From the NCBI GenBank assembly GCA_023382335.1, contig JAMCPM010000006.1, positions 1-64,000 on the forward strand: a stretch of DNA of 64,000 bases. The letters are read 5' to 3'. The notes beneath the pieces were generated by a model. That model was not told the DNA's origin. It did no database searches and worked only from the letters and a program-made list of their open reading frames with translations. Both the position numbers and the translations under genes were made by a program. Source of the DNA: Actinomycetota bacterium (GTDB taxonomy: Bacteria; Actinomycetota; Thermoleophilia; BMS3ABIN01). Each line of letters begins with the position of its first letter. The first letter of the stretch is position 1. Below are positions 41,355 through 51,008 of this stretch, piece after piece.

Positions 41355-42836
41355 TCAATCTTCTGACGTGCCCTCGCGCATGCCTCGCAACAGCCACCAG
41401 TCTACCGGCAGGCTCCAGAAGTGAAGCCGGCATCGCGTTTTGCTGGCTGCGCTGGCCACGCTCACGTATGCGCGCCGGAGGGAACTGCGTGCGGCCCGCC
41501 GCCGCACCCACTCTGACGGGTAACCGTAGACCATGTAGAACTCGCGCTGCTTCATGCGGTTCTGGAAGCTCTTGTCCATCCAGGGGAGCCGCCCGGTGAC
41601 GGTCGTGAACTGGGCCCATTCCTCCAGCGATTCCGGACCCTTGAGGCCGAGCTCGACCGCCTTGTCATAGAGGGCGTTCCCCGGAGTCGGAGCATAGAAA
41701 TGCAGCTGGGAATTATATTCCCCCACGATCTTCGAGACCTGTTCCATGACGTCCCAGGTCTCCTCGATCTCGGATGAGGTCTCTCCCGGGAAGCCGACGA
41801 TGAAGCTGTAGGAGATCTTGATGCCGTGCTTGCTGGCGACCCGCGCCGCCTCGAGGATGTCCTCCGGCTCGATGTCCTTCTGCATGCTGGTCAGCTGCGA
41901 CCGCGAGCCGCTCTCGGCCCCGACCAGGAAGGCCCAGAGGCCGCTCTGCTTGAGGAGGTCGAAAGTGTCCTCCGCGAACTTGCCCAGCTGCGGCGCCCTG
42001 GCGTTTGCCGCCCAGCCGAATTTCATGCCGCGCTCGATCATCCCCTGGGAGATCTCGCGGGCTCTTTTTTCCTTGACGAAATAGGTGGAATCGAAATACA
42101 TGATGCCGTTGACGCCGAGGAAGCTCTCCAGCCATTCGAGGTCGGAGAGAACCCGCTCGGGCGTGTAGGCCTTCCAGGCGCGCCCGTATACCAGCGGTTC
42201 GGCGCAGAACTGACAGCGCGCCGGGCATCCCTGGCTGGAGACATAATTGATCACCCGGCTGCCCACGTGCATGTTGTTGAGATACTGCTTGGGATTATCG
42301 AGCTTCTCATACGGCAGGCGCGGAAAAGAATTGATGTCGGCCACCGGACGCCCGGGGTTGTTGAAGGTCTCGCCGCCGCGGCTGAAGGTGATGCCGTCGG
42401 CTCCGGTAAAATCTTCCCCCTGATCGAGGAGGTTGGCGATCTCCAGCAGCGTGACTTCCCCCTGCCCGCGAACGACCGCGTCGACGTACTGGTTCCGGCT
42501 GGTCTGCTCGGGAAGGATCGAGGGATGGTAACCACCCCAGATGATCGGCAGCTTCAGCCCGGCGCCGCGAACGGCTCGCGCCGCCTCCAGGGCAAAGTGG
42601 ATCTGCGGGCCGGTCATGCAGCTGATGCCGAGCATGAGGGAATCGCGGCATTCGTCGACCAGACGCTGCTGCCAGGCCGGGTCGACGTTGGCGTCGATCA
42701 GCTTGACGTCAAAGCCCTCGGCGAACAGCGGCGCTGACGCCGCCAGGATCGGCAGCGGCGCCCAGGTCCACGGATGGTAGACCTTCTCGAAGTGGTTCCG
42801 CGGATATAGGAGGACTATTTTCTTCTTTGCCGTCAT
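41355..42836 (-). CDS. B12-binding radical SAM protein, WGGYHPS group member 5
   Basis: 493 aa. IIWGGYHPSILPEQ (98-111), SCMTGPQI in place of DxHxxG, CPARCQFC (Cys 204, 208, 211), DSTYFVKEKRAREIS, and a C-terminal FWSLPVDWWLLRG. The aromatic tail and central block are altered relative to members 1-4, so this is the outlying paralogue. ATG start with AAAAGG close upstream, nine bases after the GT-C gene stop, hence probably co-transcribed with the two membrane glycosyltransferases. Confidence 0.86.
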   Translation of the reverse strand: MTAKKKIVLLYPRNHFEKVYHPWTWAPLPILAASAPLFAEGFDVKLIDANVDPAWQQRLVDECRDSLMLGISCMTGPQIHFALEAARAVRGAGLKLPIIWGGYHPSILPEQTSRNQYVDAVVRGQGEVTLLEIANLLDQGEDFTGADGITFSRGGETFNNPGRPVADINSFPRLPYEKLDNPKQYLNNMHVGSRVINYVSSQGCPARCQFCAEPLVYGRAWKAYTPERVLSDLEWLESFLGVNGIMYFDSTYFVKEKRAREISQGMIERGMKFGWAANARAPQLGKFAEDTFDLLKQSGLWAFLVGAESGSRSQLTSMQKDIEPEDILEAARVASKHGIKISYSFIVGFPGETSSEIEETWDVMEQVSKIVGEYNSQLHFYAPTPGNALYDKAVELGLKGPESLEEWAQFTTVTGRLPWMDKSFQNRMKQREFYMVYGYPSEWVRRRAARSSLRRAYVSVASAASKTRCRLHFWSLPVDWWLLRGMREGTSED

Positions 42837-42845
42837 AAGCCTTTT

Positions 42846-44492
42846 CTATTTTACCAGTTGGAATACCAGAGTTTCCTGCCCGGTGCCCGGGCGGATCCTG
42901 TCGATGAGCCTCCAGTCGGGATGTTGCGAGTCGTCCTGCATCAGCACCGCCAGGTCCGGCCGCGAATTGTTGATGTCCCAATCCGCCATCACCAGGTAGT
43001 CGACGTTCTTGAGCCTGGCGTAATGGGTGGTGCTTTCATAATCTGCGTAGGGAAGAATAACCGAAACCCCGCCCGAATAATAAGCGACGCTCGAGTCCCG
43101 GCTCATGACCCGGCTGCCGGGGCCTGCCTCCTGCCGCAGCCACTGGCCGGCTTCCTTGTACTCGACCGGGTAGCTCTGCCGGGCCACGGTGACGCCGGAC
43201 ATGATCAGCAGCGGCAGCAGCACCGCCGTCCCGATCAGCCAGGGCGCCCAGCGGCGCCAGAGCGCTTCATGAGGCCCGGCCAGGCTGTGGGTGATGGTGT
43301 CGCTGCCCCACTCCTCGAGCTTCTGCCAGCCCTGCGCCACCCAGATGATCGCCAGCGGTACAAAGGGCATGAAGAAACGGCTGTGGGCATACATGGCCAT
43401 GATCACCAGAGCCGGCACCATCATCAGCAGCAGGAAGCCCACCTTGGCCGCCCGCCGGCGGTCCCAACCCCGGGCGAACAGGCCCAGCCCCAGCAGCGGC
43501 AGCAGCCAGAGGGGAAATACCTGGACCAGCTCCTGCGTGTAGAAGATATTGGTCTGGTTAGCAAATATCTTGATATATGTCAAAGGATGCCTGATGACGC
43601 TGCGGTCGTTGATCCCCGGCAGCTCGTCCAGCCGCAGGATGCGCACTTCCTGCCCGTCATTGGTGAGGCTGTAGAGATCCTTCTCCCACTCAACGGTGTT
43701 GTACCTGAGGCCGTGCACGGCGGAGTAGTAATGGATCGCCGGCGTGATGTCCTTGCCGGTGAAGGACCACTTGCCCATCTCGCTGTGCAGGAAGATAAGG
43801 TAAGGGGCGGCAACGATGAGGAAGAAGACCAGCAGCATCGAGACCGACTTGAGCATGGTCCCCCAGCCCCCGCGGAAGAAGGTTATGACCACAGCCAGGC
43901 CCGCGATTATCACCACGTAATAGACCGACGTCGGATTGGTCAGGTAGGCAAACCCGATCGATACTCCCGCCATGATGCCGCAGGTCATGCGGCGGTTCTT
44001 CAGAAGGTGCCAGCCGAAGTAGATGCCGAACAGCAGGAAAAAGATATAGACGCTCTCGTTGTAGAGCTTCGAGGAGTAGTCAACAAAGATGGGGAAGACG
44101 GCCAGCAGCGCCGCCGCCATCAGCCCCGCCCTCTCGTTGACGAACTCGCGGCCAAGCAGGAACGTCGGGATGACCATGAGGCTGCCGAAGACCACGGCGA
44201 CGATGTAACCGGAGAGAACGTAGCTGCGGAAGACCACGGCCACGCCGGCGACGAACAGCGGATAGAGCGGCGAGAAGAACACCCGCGAAAATTCCATCAG
44301 GTCAAGCGGGCCCTTGCCCGCCGCCAGGTTCTCGGCCATGCGGGCGTAGACGGCCTCATCCAGCTCGATCATGGGACGCTTGAGCGCCGCCAGGGCCCGG
44401 ATGGCCAGGGCTGCGAAAAAGATCAGCGCCAGCAGGATCTGCCAGCTGCGCCTGCGGCTTGCGCCTTGGGATTGTGATTCAGGATTCATCAA
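42846..44492 (-). CDS. GT-C membrane glycosyltransferase (ArnT/PMT-like)
   Basis: 548 aa with about 11 predicted membrane helices and a soluble C-terminal domain of about 120 residues. ELDEAVYARMAENLAAG in the first outer loop carries the acidic pair typical of GT39/GT83 enzymes that use polyprenyl-phosphate sugars outside the membrane. TTG 44492 or ATG 44489 may start it. It is a close paralogue of the next gene upstream and probably adds a side sugar to the exported glycan or to surface proteins. Confidence 0.85.
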   Translation of the reverse strand: MMNPESQSQGASRRRSWQILLALIFFAALAIRALAALKRPMIELDEAVYARMAENLAAGKGPLDLMEFSRVFFSPLYPLFVAGVAVVFRSYVLSGYIVAVVFGSLMVIPTFLLGREFVNERAGLMAAALLAVFPIFVDYSSKLYNESVYIFFLLFGIYFGWHLLKNRRMTCGIMAGVSIGFAYLTNPTSVYYVVIIAGLAVVITFFRGGWGTMLKSVSMLLVFFLIVAAPYLIFLHSEMGKWSFTGKDITPAIHYYSAVHGLRYNTVEWEKDLYSLTNDGQEVRILRLDELPGINDRSVIRHPLTYIKIFANQTNIFYTQELVQVFPLWLLPLLGLGLFARGWDRRRAAKVGFLLLMMVPALVIMAMYAHSRFFMPFVPLAIIWVAQGWQKLEEWGSDTITHSLAGPHEALWRRWAPWLIGTAVLLPLLIMSGVTVARQSYPVEYKEAGQWLRQEAGPGSRVMSRDSSVAYYSGGVSVILPYADYESTTHYARLKNVDYLVMADWDINNSRPDLAVLMQDDSQHPDWRLIDRIRPGTGQETLVFQLVK

Positions 44493-44503
44493 GTACTTTC
44501 ATA

Positions 44504-46192
44504 TCAAGTATCCGCTTTTTCCAGGTGAAAAATCAAAATTTGGTCGGCGGGATCGCTGCTCGACGAGGGTTGGATCTCATCAACAAGCTTCCATTCCGGG
44601 TGGCTTGCGGCAGGCCCCAGCAGCCGTGACAGCTCGGCATGGTCACCTGCAAGCGCCTTGCGGTCGAACACCATGTAATCCACGTGCTGGTAGCGTGCAT
44701 AGGCCGTGGTCCGGTCATAATCGGCAAAAGGCGGGGTGACCAGCGTGCCGCCGGCATAATAGGCGGCCACGGCATTCATGATCCGCGCGCCGCCGCCGGT
44801 CTCGGCCTTGATCCATTGCCCGGCTTGCTTGTCTCCGGTGTCATAGGTATAGAGATAGCCATCGTGCGCGGCCAGCGCCAGCGGCGGCAGCAATATGGCC
44901 ACGCCCAGGATCCAGGGAACCCAGCGGCGATAGCGCGACGCCCGCGGCTCGCTGAAGCTCAAGCCCACGGTCTCGCCGCCCCATTCCTGCAGTTTCGACC
45001 AGCCCATGGCCACCCAGACCATCAGCAGCGGTACGAAGGCCAGAAAGAACCGCGGATAGGCCAGCACCATCATGTTGAGCACGCCCGGCCCCAGCATCAG
45101 CAGCAGATAACCCACACCGGCCGCCTTGCGGCGGGTCCAGCCGACCGCGAACAGCCCCAGGCCCGCCAGCGGCAGCAGCCACAGGGGAACCAGCTCGACC
45201 ATTACCTGGTTGTGGAGCACGGTCAGCTGGCTGAAGAAATTCTTGACGGCCTGTTTGGGGTAAGCGATAGCAAAATTAATCGGATTGTTAACACTGGTGT
45301 CAGCCTCGAGTTGAAAGATCTTCAGCGTGGTGTTGTCGTCGGTCAATGACTCGAGATCGCGCTCCGACTGGATCGTGGGCGCGCCGCTCAGATTGTTGCT
45401 CGCCTCGTAGATGGGACCGCCGACGGTCTTGCCGCTATATGTCCACCTGCCAAGCTCGGCGTGCAGAAACAGTACATAGGGCGTCGCGAACAGGGCGAAG
45501 AACAGCAGGAACAGCCCCGTGGCCTTGGCCATATGGCGCCAGATGCCATTCCGGATGGCGACCGCGGCCGCCAGGCCGGCGAATAATAAAACGTAGTAGA
45601 GTGCCGCCGGATTGGCCAGATATGCCAGCCCCAGCGAGGTCCCCGCCAGGATCGAGCACGGCACGCGGCAGCCCCTGAACATGTGACGGCCGAAGACGAT
45701 CGCGAACAGGAGGAAGAAGATGTAGAGGCTCTCGCTGTAGACGTATTCGCGGTTGACGATGAAGGCGGGCATGACCGCCACCAGCGCCGCTGCCATAAGC
45801 CCGACCTTGCCGTTGGCGAGCCCGCGGCCAAGGAGGTAAGTCGGAACCGTAATCAGGCTCCAGAAGATCGTAACGACCAGATAAGCCGAAAACACGTAGC
45901 TCCTGAAGACGGTTGCCGCGGCGGCGATGCCTAGCGGCAGCAGCGCCGTGAAGTGGGTCGAGGTCAGGCCGCTGACCTCAAGCGGGCCTTTGCCGGCGGC
46001 GAGGTTCTCGGCCATGCGCACGTACTCGATCTCATCGAACTGCAGCGTCGTGCGCTTCAGCGTCATTATCGTATTGATAATCAGGGACGCAAGCACGATG
46101 AGGAACAGTATCGTCCCCTGCGAAAGCCCGCGTGCGGTGTGTTGATGTTCAGGATGTCGGCTCAAATGGCCTGGCTTGCTGCTTTGCCCCAA
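44504..46192 (-). CDS. GT-C membrane glycosyltransferase (ArnT/PMT-like), paralogue
   Basis: 562 aa, same layout as the gene at 42846: FDEIEYVRMAENLAAGKGP in the first outer loop, LGLAYLANPAALYYVL in the middle, and a soluble C-terminus with VAAYYAGGTLVTPPFADYD. The two share this loop and C-terminal pattern, so they arose by duplication. The start is TTG 46192, 12 bases after the aminotransferase stop; its site is weak. Confidence 0.84.
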   Translation of the reverse strand: MGQSSKPGHLSRHPEHQHTARGLSQGTILFLIVLASLIINTIMTLKRTTLQFDEIEYVRMAENLAAGKGPLEVSGLTSTHFTALLPLGIAAAATVFRSYVFSAYLVVTIFWSLITVPTYLLGRGLANGKVGLMAAALVAVMPAFIVNREYVYSESLYIFFLLFAIVFGRHMFRGCRVPCSILAGTSLGLAYLANPAALYYVLLFAGLAAAVAIRNGIWRHMAKATGLFLLFFALFATPYVLFLHAELGRWTYSGKTVGGPIYEASNNLSGAPTIQSERDLESLTDDNTTLKIFQLEADTSVNNPINFAIAYPKQAVKNFFSQLTVLHNQVMVELVPLWLLPLAGLGLFAVGWTRRKAAGVGYLLLMLGPGVLNMMVLAYPRFFLAFVPLLMVWVAMGWSKLQEWGGETVGLSFSEPRASRYRRWVPWILGVAILLPPLALAAHDGYLYTYDTGDKQAGQWIKAETGGGARIMNAVAAYYAGGTLVTPPFADYDRTTAYARYQHVDYMVFDRKALAGDHAELSRLLGPAASHPEWKLVDEIQPSSSSDPADQILIFHLEKADT

Positions 46193-46204
46193 AAACTTCT
46201 TGAC

Positions 46205-47296
46205 CTAAAACTCCTCGATCGCCGTGGCGACCTTCTCCAGTTGCTCGCTGGATATCTCGGGGAAGCAGGGAAGCGACAGGATCTCTCCCACGGCTTTCTC
46301 CGTCTCCGGCAGCGGACCGTGCGCCTCACCGGCATACGCCGGCTGCAGATGCACCGGTACCGGATAGTGTATCAGTGTCTGGATGGATTTTTCAGCGAGG
46401 AATCGCTGCAGGCGGTCGCGCTCCTTTGAGCGCACTACATAAAGATGATAGACGTGGCGGGCCCATTCCTTCTCGGCGGGAAGCCCGAGGCCGGAATCCA
46501 CAAGCCGCTCGCGATAAAAAGCCGCGACCCGGCGCCTGCTGCCGGTGGCCTCGTCGAGCCGCTTGAGCTTTATCCTCAGGATCGCCGCCTGCAACTCGTC
46601 CAGGCGGCTGACCTCGCCCCGGTAGATGTTGTGGTACCGCTCCTGGCCCTGCCCGCAGTTGGAGAGCGAGCGGATCTTCGCCGCCAGGCCGGCGTCATCG
46701 GTGGTAACGGCTCCGGCGTCGCCGCAGGCGCCCAGATTCTTGGTGGGATAAAAACTGAAACAGCCAGCCGCCCCCATGGTTCCGGCACTCCGGCCTTTGT
46801 ACCGGGCCCCGTGGGCCTGGGCGCAGTCCTCGATAACCTTCAGGCTGTGCCGCTGCGCGAATTCAGTGACCGCATCCATATCGCAGGGGTGCCCATAGAG
46901 ATGGACCGGCATGACCGCGCGGGTGCGAGCGGTCAGGGCCGCTTCCAGCAGAGCGGGGTCAATACAATAACTTTCGGCATCGATGTCAACCAGGACCGGC
47001 GCCGCGCCGGCCTTCGAGATCGATAGCGCCGAATTGACAGCGGTGTGGGAGACGGTGATGACCTCATCGCCGGCGCCGATGCCCAGCGCCTTCAGCGTCA
47101 GGTAGATGGCGTCGGTGCCGGAGCCAACAGAGACCGAGTAAGCCGTGCCGACCCAGCGGGCGAATTCCTCTTCGAAAGCGGCGACGTTCTCGCCCAGCAC
47201 ATAGTGGCCGCTTGCGAGTACTGTGGATACCGCCTCGTCAATCTCATCTTTGAGGCCACGGTAAGCGGCGGCGAGGTCGACGTAGGGTACGTCCAT
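46205..47296 (-). CDS. DegT/DnrJ/EryC1 sugar aminotransferase
   Basis: 363 aa, the usual length. PLP-dependent transfer of an amino group to a nucleotide keto-sugar. Schiff-base Lys186 in FYPTKNLGACGDAG, Asp157 in EDCAQAHG, and GSGTDA (58-63) at the phosphate site. The keto-sugar might derive from the dTDP-4-keto intermediate made by RmlB, giving an amino-deoxy sugar (inference). The ATG start is three bases after the radical-SAM gene stop. Confidence 0.92.
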   Translation of the reverse strand: MDVPYVDLAAAYRGLKDEIDEAVSTVLASGHYVLGENVAAFEEEFARWVGTAYSVSVGSGTDAIYLTLKALGIGAGDEVITVSHTAVNSALSISKAGAAPVLVDIDAESYCIDPALLEAALTARTRAVMPVHLYGHPCDMDAVTEFAQRHSLKVIEDCAQAHGARYKGRSAGTMGAAGCFSFYPTKNLGACGDAGAVTTDDAGLAAKIRSLSNCGQGQERYHNIYRGEVSRLDELQAAILRIKLKRLDEATGSRRRVAAFYRERLVDSGLGLPAEKEWARHVYHLYVVRSKERDRLQRFLAEKSIQTLIHYPVPVHLQPAYAGEAHGPLPETEKAVGEILSLPCFPEISSEQLEKVATAIEEF

Positions 47297-47299
47297 GCC

Positions 47300-48391
47300 C
47301 TAGATGAACTCCAGGTGCTTCTCGTTCTGGACGATCCAGGCCCGCGCCAGCACCGCCGCCTCATGGAAGGGGCAGTCGAAGACGGCGCACTCCTTGGGCT
47401 TGGTGCTGCGGAATGCCTCGAAATGGCGCTCGCTGTACCAGATCTCCGGGAAGCTCTTCTCGTAGATGTTGCCGATCTTGTGGGTGTCTTTGCGGTGATG
47501 GAAGAATGCACATAAATACATGTCACCCTTGGCGTCAACCACCGGATGTATCGGGTTGAGGAAGCAGCGGCCGATGGGTTTGGTCTTGGCCAGACTGCCA
47601 AAGACCTGGAAATTCTTGTCACTCAGGCCGCGCGCCTGCTCGGCCACCTCTTCGGCCTGCTTGAGCGCCTCCTCGTCGAGCGTGAACTTGCTGGCGCGAA
47701 GCGCCTTGAACTGCAGGTAGTCGAGGCCGATCTCGCGGGCCAGCTCTGCGGCCTGCGCGAGTTCCTGCCAGTTCTTGGTAGAAACCAGATATTTGGCGCC
47801 CACGGTGGCCGTGCCGAATTTTGCCTTGGTCTGACGGCGCTCCGAAGAAGCCTTCTTCTCGCCGCCGATCTTGGACTTGTACCGCACCACGGTCTCGAGG
47901 TTTTTTATCAGGGTCTCGAAATCGTCGCGGCCGTGGATCTTCTTGTAGGTCCCGGCTGTGCCGGCGTCAAAGGCGATCCTCAAAAACAGCAGGTTCTGCA
48001 CCAGGAATTCCGAAAGCTCGTCGGTGAGCAGGGTGCCGTTGGAGAACATGCCGACCTTGAGCCCCTTGCCGCGCATGAAGGCGATGGCCTGGATGATCTG
48101 CGGATACATCAGCGGCTCGCCGCCTCCCGAGATCTCGACGCCCTCGACGCCCAGTTCGGCGAAATCGTTGACGACATCCTTCATGGTGTCAAAATCGAGG
48201 AAGCGATCCTCGTTCTTGTGCATGTAGCGCGAGTGGCAGCCGGCGCAGGCATGGTTGCAGACGTTGGAGAGGAAGAACTCCATTGTCCGCGGCACCGGCA
48301 TCTTGCCCGCCAGTATCTGCTGCACCTCGTGGTAGCAGGAGAGTATCTTCATGGCCCCGATGGGGACCTTGTCCAGGCTTATGTTGTCCAT
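47300..48391 (-). CDS. Radical SAM/SPASM protein
   Basis: 363 aa. CNHACAGC (Cys 45, 49, 52), ISGGGEPLMYP, FSNGTLL and a SPASM-like end (RCFLNPIHP, MYLCAFFHH, CAVFDCPFH). Similar proteins in glycan clusters are often near aminotransferases, but no activity is known to me for this group. ATG 48391 with AGAGG five bases upstream. It is co-oriented and nearly contiguous with the aminotransferase. Confidence 0.87.
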   Translation of the reverse strand: MDNISLDKVPIGAMKILSCYHEVQQILAGKMPVPRTMEFFLSNVCNHACAGCHSRYMHKNEDRFLDFDTMKDVVNDFAELGVEGVEISGGGEPLMYPQIIQAIAFMRGKGLKVGMFSNGTLLTDELSEFLVQNLLFLRIAFDAGTAGTYKKIHGRDDFETLIKNLETVVRYKSKIGGEKKASSERRQTKAKFGTATVGAKYLVSTKNWQELAQAAELAREIGLDYLQFKALRASKFTLDEEALKQAEEVAEQARGLSDKNFQVFGSLAKTKPIGRCFLNPIHPVVDAKGDMYLCAFFHHRKDTHKIGNIYEKSFPEIWYSERHFEAFRSTKPKECAVFDCPFHEAAVLARAWIVQNEKHLEFI

Positions 48392-48452
48392 CTCTACCTC
48401 TATTTTTGCGGCGGAAGCCCCCGCCTGATTTGCTAATCGGCGGCGGCGGCTT

Positions 48453-49184
48453 TCAGGCCGCGCGCCGCTTCTGTTTTTTCAGCTGGTTGAAACGCCGCTT
48501 TACCTTGAGGGTGCCGGTAAGCATCTTGACGCTCTCGCTCCAGACCTCGGTCTCACCGCTGGTCGTGTCGTGAAACCAGGGCAGGCCCACCTCGGTCACC
48601 TTGAAACCGGCGGCGTTTGCCTGGGCGATGAATTCCACCAGCAGCTCGAAACCGTCAGATCTCAGATCGAGCGACGGCAATATCCTCCGGTAAAAACCCA
48701 TGAATCCTGTCTGTGTGTCAACCACGCTCATGTTGAACAGCACCCGCGTCAGCATCGTGTATCCACGGCTGAAGATGCGCCGCTTGAGCGGATAGTCGGC
48801 CTTGATGCCCACATACCGCGAACCGATCGCCAGATCTGTGTGCTTCAGCTCTTCCAGAAAAGCGGGAATCGCCACCTCGACCGGCATCGCCAGATCGCAG
48901 TCCATCTGGATGATGATCTCGCCCATCGCGGCGTCGTACAGCTCGCGGTAGGTGAAGCCGGCGCCCCGGTTGGGGAAATGGCTGGTCACCCGTACCGCGT
49001 GATCCGCCGCCGCAATCTGCTCCAGCATCGGCAGCGTCGCGTCGGCGCTGCCGTCGTTCCCGAATATTATCTCATAGGAAACACCCTGTGCCTCGCAGGT
49101 ATCCTTGATGCGCCTGTAGTTCGCCTCGATGATCGCCTCTTCGTTGTAGCAGGGGACGCAGACGCTCATCCTGATGGCGCTCAC
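48453..49184 (-). CDS. Glycosyltransferase family 2, polyprenyl-phosphate sugar synthase-like
   Basis: 243 aa. SVCVPCYNEE opening, GNDGSADAT, and the donor motif MDCDLAMP; DTQTGFMGFYR is typical of dolichol/undecaprenyl-phosphate mannose or glucose synthase-like GT2 proteins. It lacks membrane helices. It could make the polyprenyl-phosphate sugar donor used by the nearby GT-C enzymes (inference). The start is GTG 49184, overlapping the upstream stop as GTGA; ATG five codons on is the alternative. Confidence 0.87.
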   Translation of the reverse strand: MSAIRMSVCVPCYNEEAIIEANYRRIKDTCEAQGVSYEIIFGNDGSADATLPMLEQIAAADHAVRVTSHFPNRGAGFTYRELYDAAMGEIIIQMDCDLAMPVEVAIPAFLEELKHTDLAIGSRYVGIKADYPLKRRIFSRGYTMLTRVLFNMSVVDTQTGFMGFYRRILPSLDLRSDGFELLVEFIAQANAAGFKVTEVGLPWFHDTTSGETEVWSESVKMLTGTLKVKRRFNQLKKQKRRAA

Positions 49185-50584
49185 AACAGGTCCTTCCGGT
49201 TCGGGTCCCTGCGGGAAGCCACGGCGTACTTCAGGAAATCCCTGGAAGCTTTCAGAGTCTCCCGCGGATGCCGGGCCAGACTATTAAATTTTCGCACAAC
49301 ATAGCCCGGTCTCAAATAGTAGCGGCGGTAGAATTCGGCTTCCCGCTCGGTGCCGGACTGCTCCTTGAACTGGCAGACATAGGGCAGCAGGCTGAAATCG
49401 ATGTTCTGCTCTTCCCGCTCGTAGAGTTCGGTGTTGGGATATGGCACCAGCGTTGAGACGGCAATAAACTCCAGCTTGAGCTCGCGCGCCAGCTTGATGC
49501 TCATCTCGAAGTCCTCGCGCGTCTCCACCGGCGAGCCGACGATGAACCAGCCGACCATCTCCAGGCCGCTGTCGCGCACCTCTCTCAGGTTATCCATGAC
49601 CTGCTCCAGCTTGTATCCCCTCTTCAGATAATCGACGACTTTCTGCGAGCCGCTCTCGATGCCTACATAGACCCGGGTGCAACCGGCGGACTTAAGCGCT
49701 TCGGCCACTTCACCGTCGATGGTGTTGGGCCTGACCAGGCAGCTCCACTGGATCGGCGTCCCCAGACCCTTGAGCCCCTCGCAGATCTCGAGCACCCGCC
49801 GCCGCGAAGCCGTGAAGGTATCGTCCATGAACCGGAAGTACTTGATACCGAACTGCTCGACCGCAGCCTTGACCTCGCCGACGACGTGCTCCGCCGAGGC
49901 CATGACGAACTTGCGGCCGTAAGTGCGCACGCAATAAGCGCAGGGAAAGGGACAGCCGCGCGACGAAAGAAATGTCGTGTATGGATGCCCGAAGAATGGC
50001 TCGCCGTAGCGAGAATGGTCGATGGCCGACTGGTCGGCATAGGGAAGCTCGTCCAGTGAGGGATTGCGCTGGTAATCGGCGCCGGTGAAGCCGTTCTCGT
50101 TCAGCACGGCGACGCCCTCACCGACGGCCTCGCCGCCGCCGGTGCGCCGCTTGAGCAGCGATCCGAAAGCCAGGTCGGGCTCGCCAACGAGCACGTAATC
50201 GATGCCCGTCGCCGTCATCGTCTCCTCGGCGTAGTTGCTCGGCAGATGGCCGAAACAGCCGACAAGCGCTTGGGGCAAAGCCTGCCTGAGCTGCCCCAGA
50301 AACTCGATATCGTTGTCGAAAAACTCGATCGCCATGATGGAAAGGACCACCTCGGGATCGAAGGCTTTCGCCCTGGCCAGGGCGTCACCCGGGCTCAGCT
50401 TCTCGGCGATGCAATCAAGCAGCAGCACCTCGCAACCGTCAACCAGCTTGGCCTGTGCGGATAGGTACATGAGTTCGAGGGGCGGGAACAGGAAATTCGG
50501 CGCGTTGTAGGAACAAACATAGCGCCGGATAATCTGTGACCGGTAAGGAGGATTGATTAAAAGGACTCTCAAATTACCCTGCAT
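49181..50584 (-). CDS. B12-binding radical SAM protein
   Basis: 467 aa. The cobalamin domain starts VLLINPPYRSQII with FPPLELMYLSA and has GCFGHLPSNY at the loop that carries GGPH or GGYH elsewhere. Radical-SAM cysteines 211, 215, 218 (CPFPCAYC), RFMDDTFTASRRRV, YVGIESGSQKVVDYL. No LPFEW tail, so not in the WGGYHPS group. ATG start; a TATACT promoter lies about 50 bases upstream. The stop overlaps the GT2 start. Confidence 0.86.
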   Translation of the reverse strand: MQGNLRVLLINPPYRSQIIRRYVCSYNAPNFLFPPLELMYLSAQAKLVDGCEVLLLDCIAEKLSPGDALARAKAFDPEVVLSIMAIEFFDNDIEFLGQLRQALPQALVGCFGHLPSNYAEETMTATGIDYVLVGEPDLAFGSLLKRRTGGGEAVGEGVAVLNENGFTGADYQRNPSLDELPYADQSAIDHSRYGEPFFGHPYTTFLSSRGCPFPCAYCVRTYGRKFVMASAEHVVGEVKAAVEQFGIKYFRFMDDTFTASRRRVLEICEGLKGLGTPIQWSCLVRPNTIDGEVAEALKSAGCTRVYVGIESGSQKVVDYLKRGYKLEQVMDNLREVRDSGLEMVGWFIVGSPVETREDFEMSIKLARELKLEFIAVSTLVPYPNTELYEREEQNIDFSLLPYVCQFKEQSGTEREAEFYRRYYLRPGYVVRKFNSLARHPRETLKASRDFLKYAVASRRDPNRKDLL

Positions 50585-50631
50585 GTGCTACACATCGTGT
50601 TTTTAATGTCTGCATCTCAGACTTCTTCGTA

Positions 50632-50637
50632 AGTATA
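50632..50637 (-). promoter_or_regulatory. -10 box for the gene starting at 50584
   Basis: TATACT on the reverse strand, giving a leader of about 40 bases. No good -35. It marks the start of the reverse-strand run that ends near 41355. Confidence 0.5.
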
Positions 50638-50711
50638 GCAGGGAAAGGTCCGCAGGCTAGCCAAAGTAATTTGTTTTCGAGAATTTTTATAAAGACGAAT
50701 ACTTCCGCCAT

Positions 50712-51008
50712 CTACTTTTCCTGTCTCCCCGAGGCTCTCTTGTAAACCGCAAACTTCTCGCGCTTGCCGACCGCGATCACGATGACACAGATTTCCCTGT
50801 CATTGACCTCGTAAACAAGACGGTAGCCGGACGCACGCAACTTGATCTTGTAATGATTTGGGAAGCCGCGCAGCTGGCTGGCAGGAACATGCGGTTGTTC
50901 GAGGCGCTCCGCCAGTTTGTTCTTGAACTGAAGCTGGATCGGTCGATCCAGCTTCTTCCATTCCTTGAGCGCCGAAGGGACGAACTTCAGCCTGTATTTA
51001 GAGCTCAT
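50712..51008 (-). CDS. RelE/ParE-family toxin
   Basis: 98 aa. FVPSALKEWKKLDRPIQLQF at the start, RLRGFPNHYKIKLR-like core (LRGFPNHYKIKLRASGYRLV) and VIVIAVGKREKFAVYKRA at the end are typical of RelE, a ribosome-dependent mRNA endonuclease. Arg and Lys residues expected at the active site are present. It overlaps the antitoxin gene by 11 bases, the usual antitoxin-toxin order. Confidence 0.9.
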   Translation of the reverse strand: MSSKYRLKFVPSALKEWKKLDRPIQLQFKNKLAERLEQPHVPASQLRGFPNHYKIKLRASGYRLVYEVNDREICVIVIAVGKREKFAVYKRASGRQEK

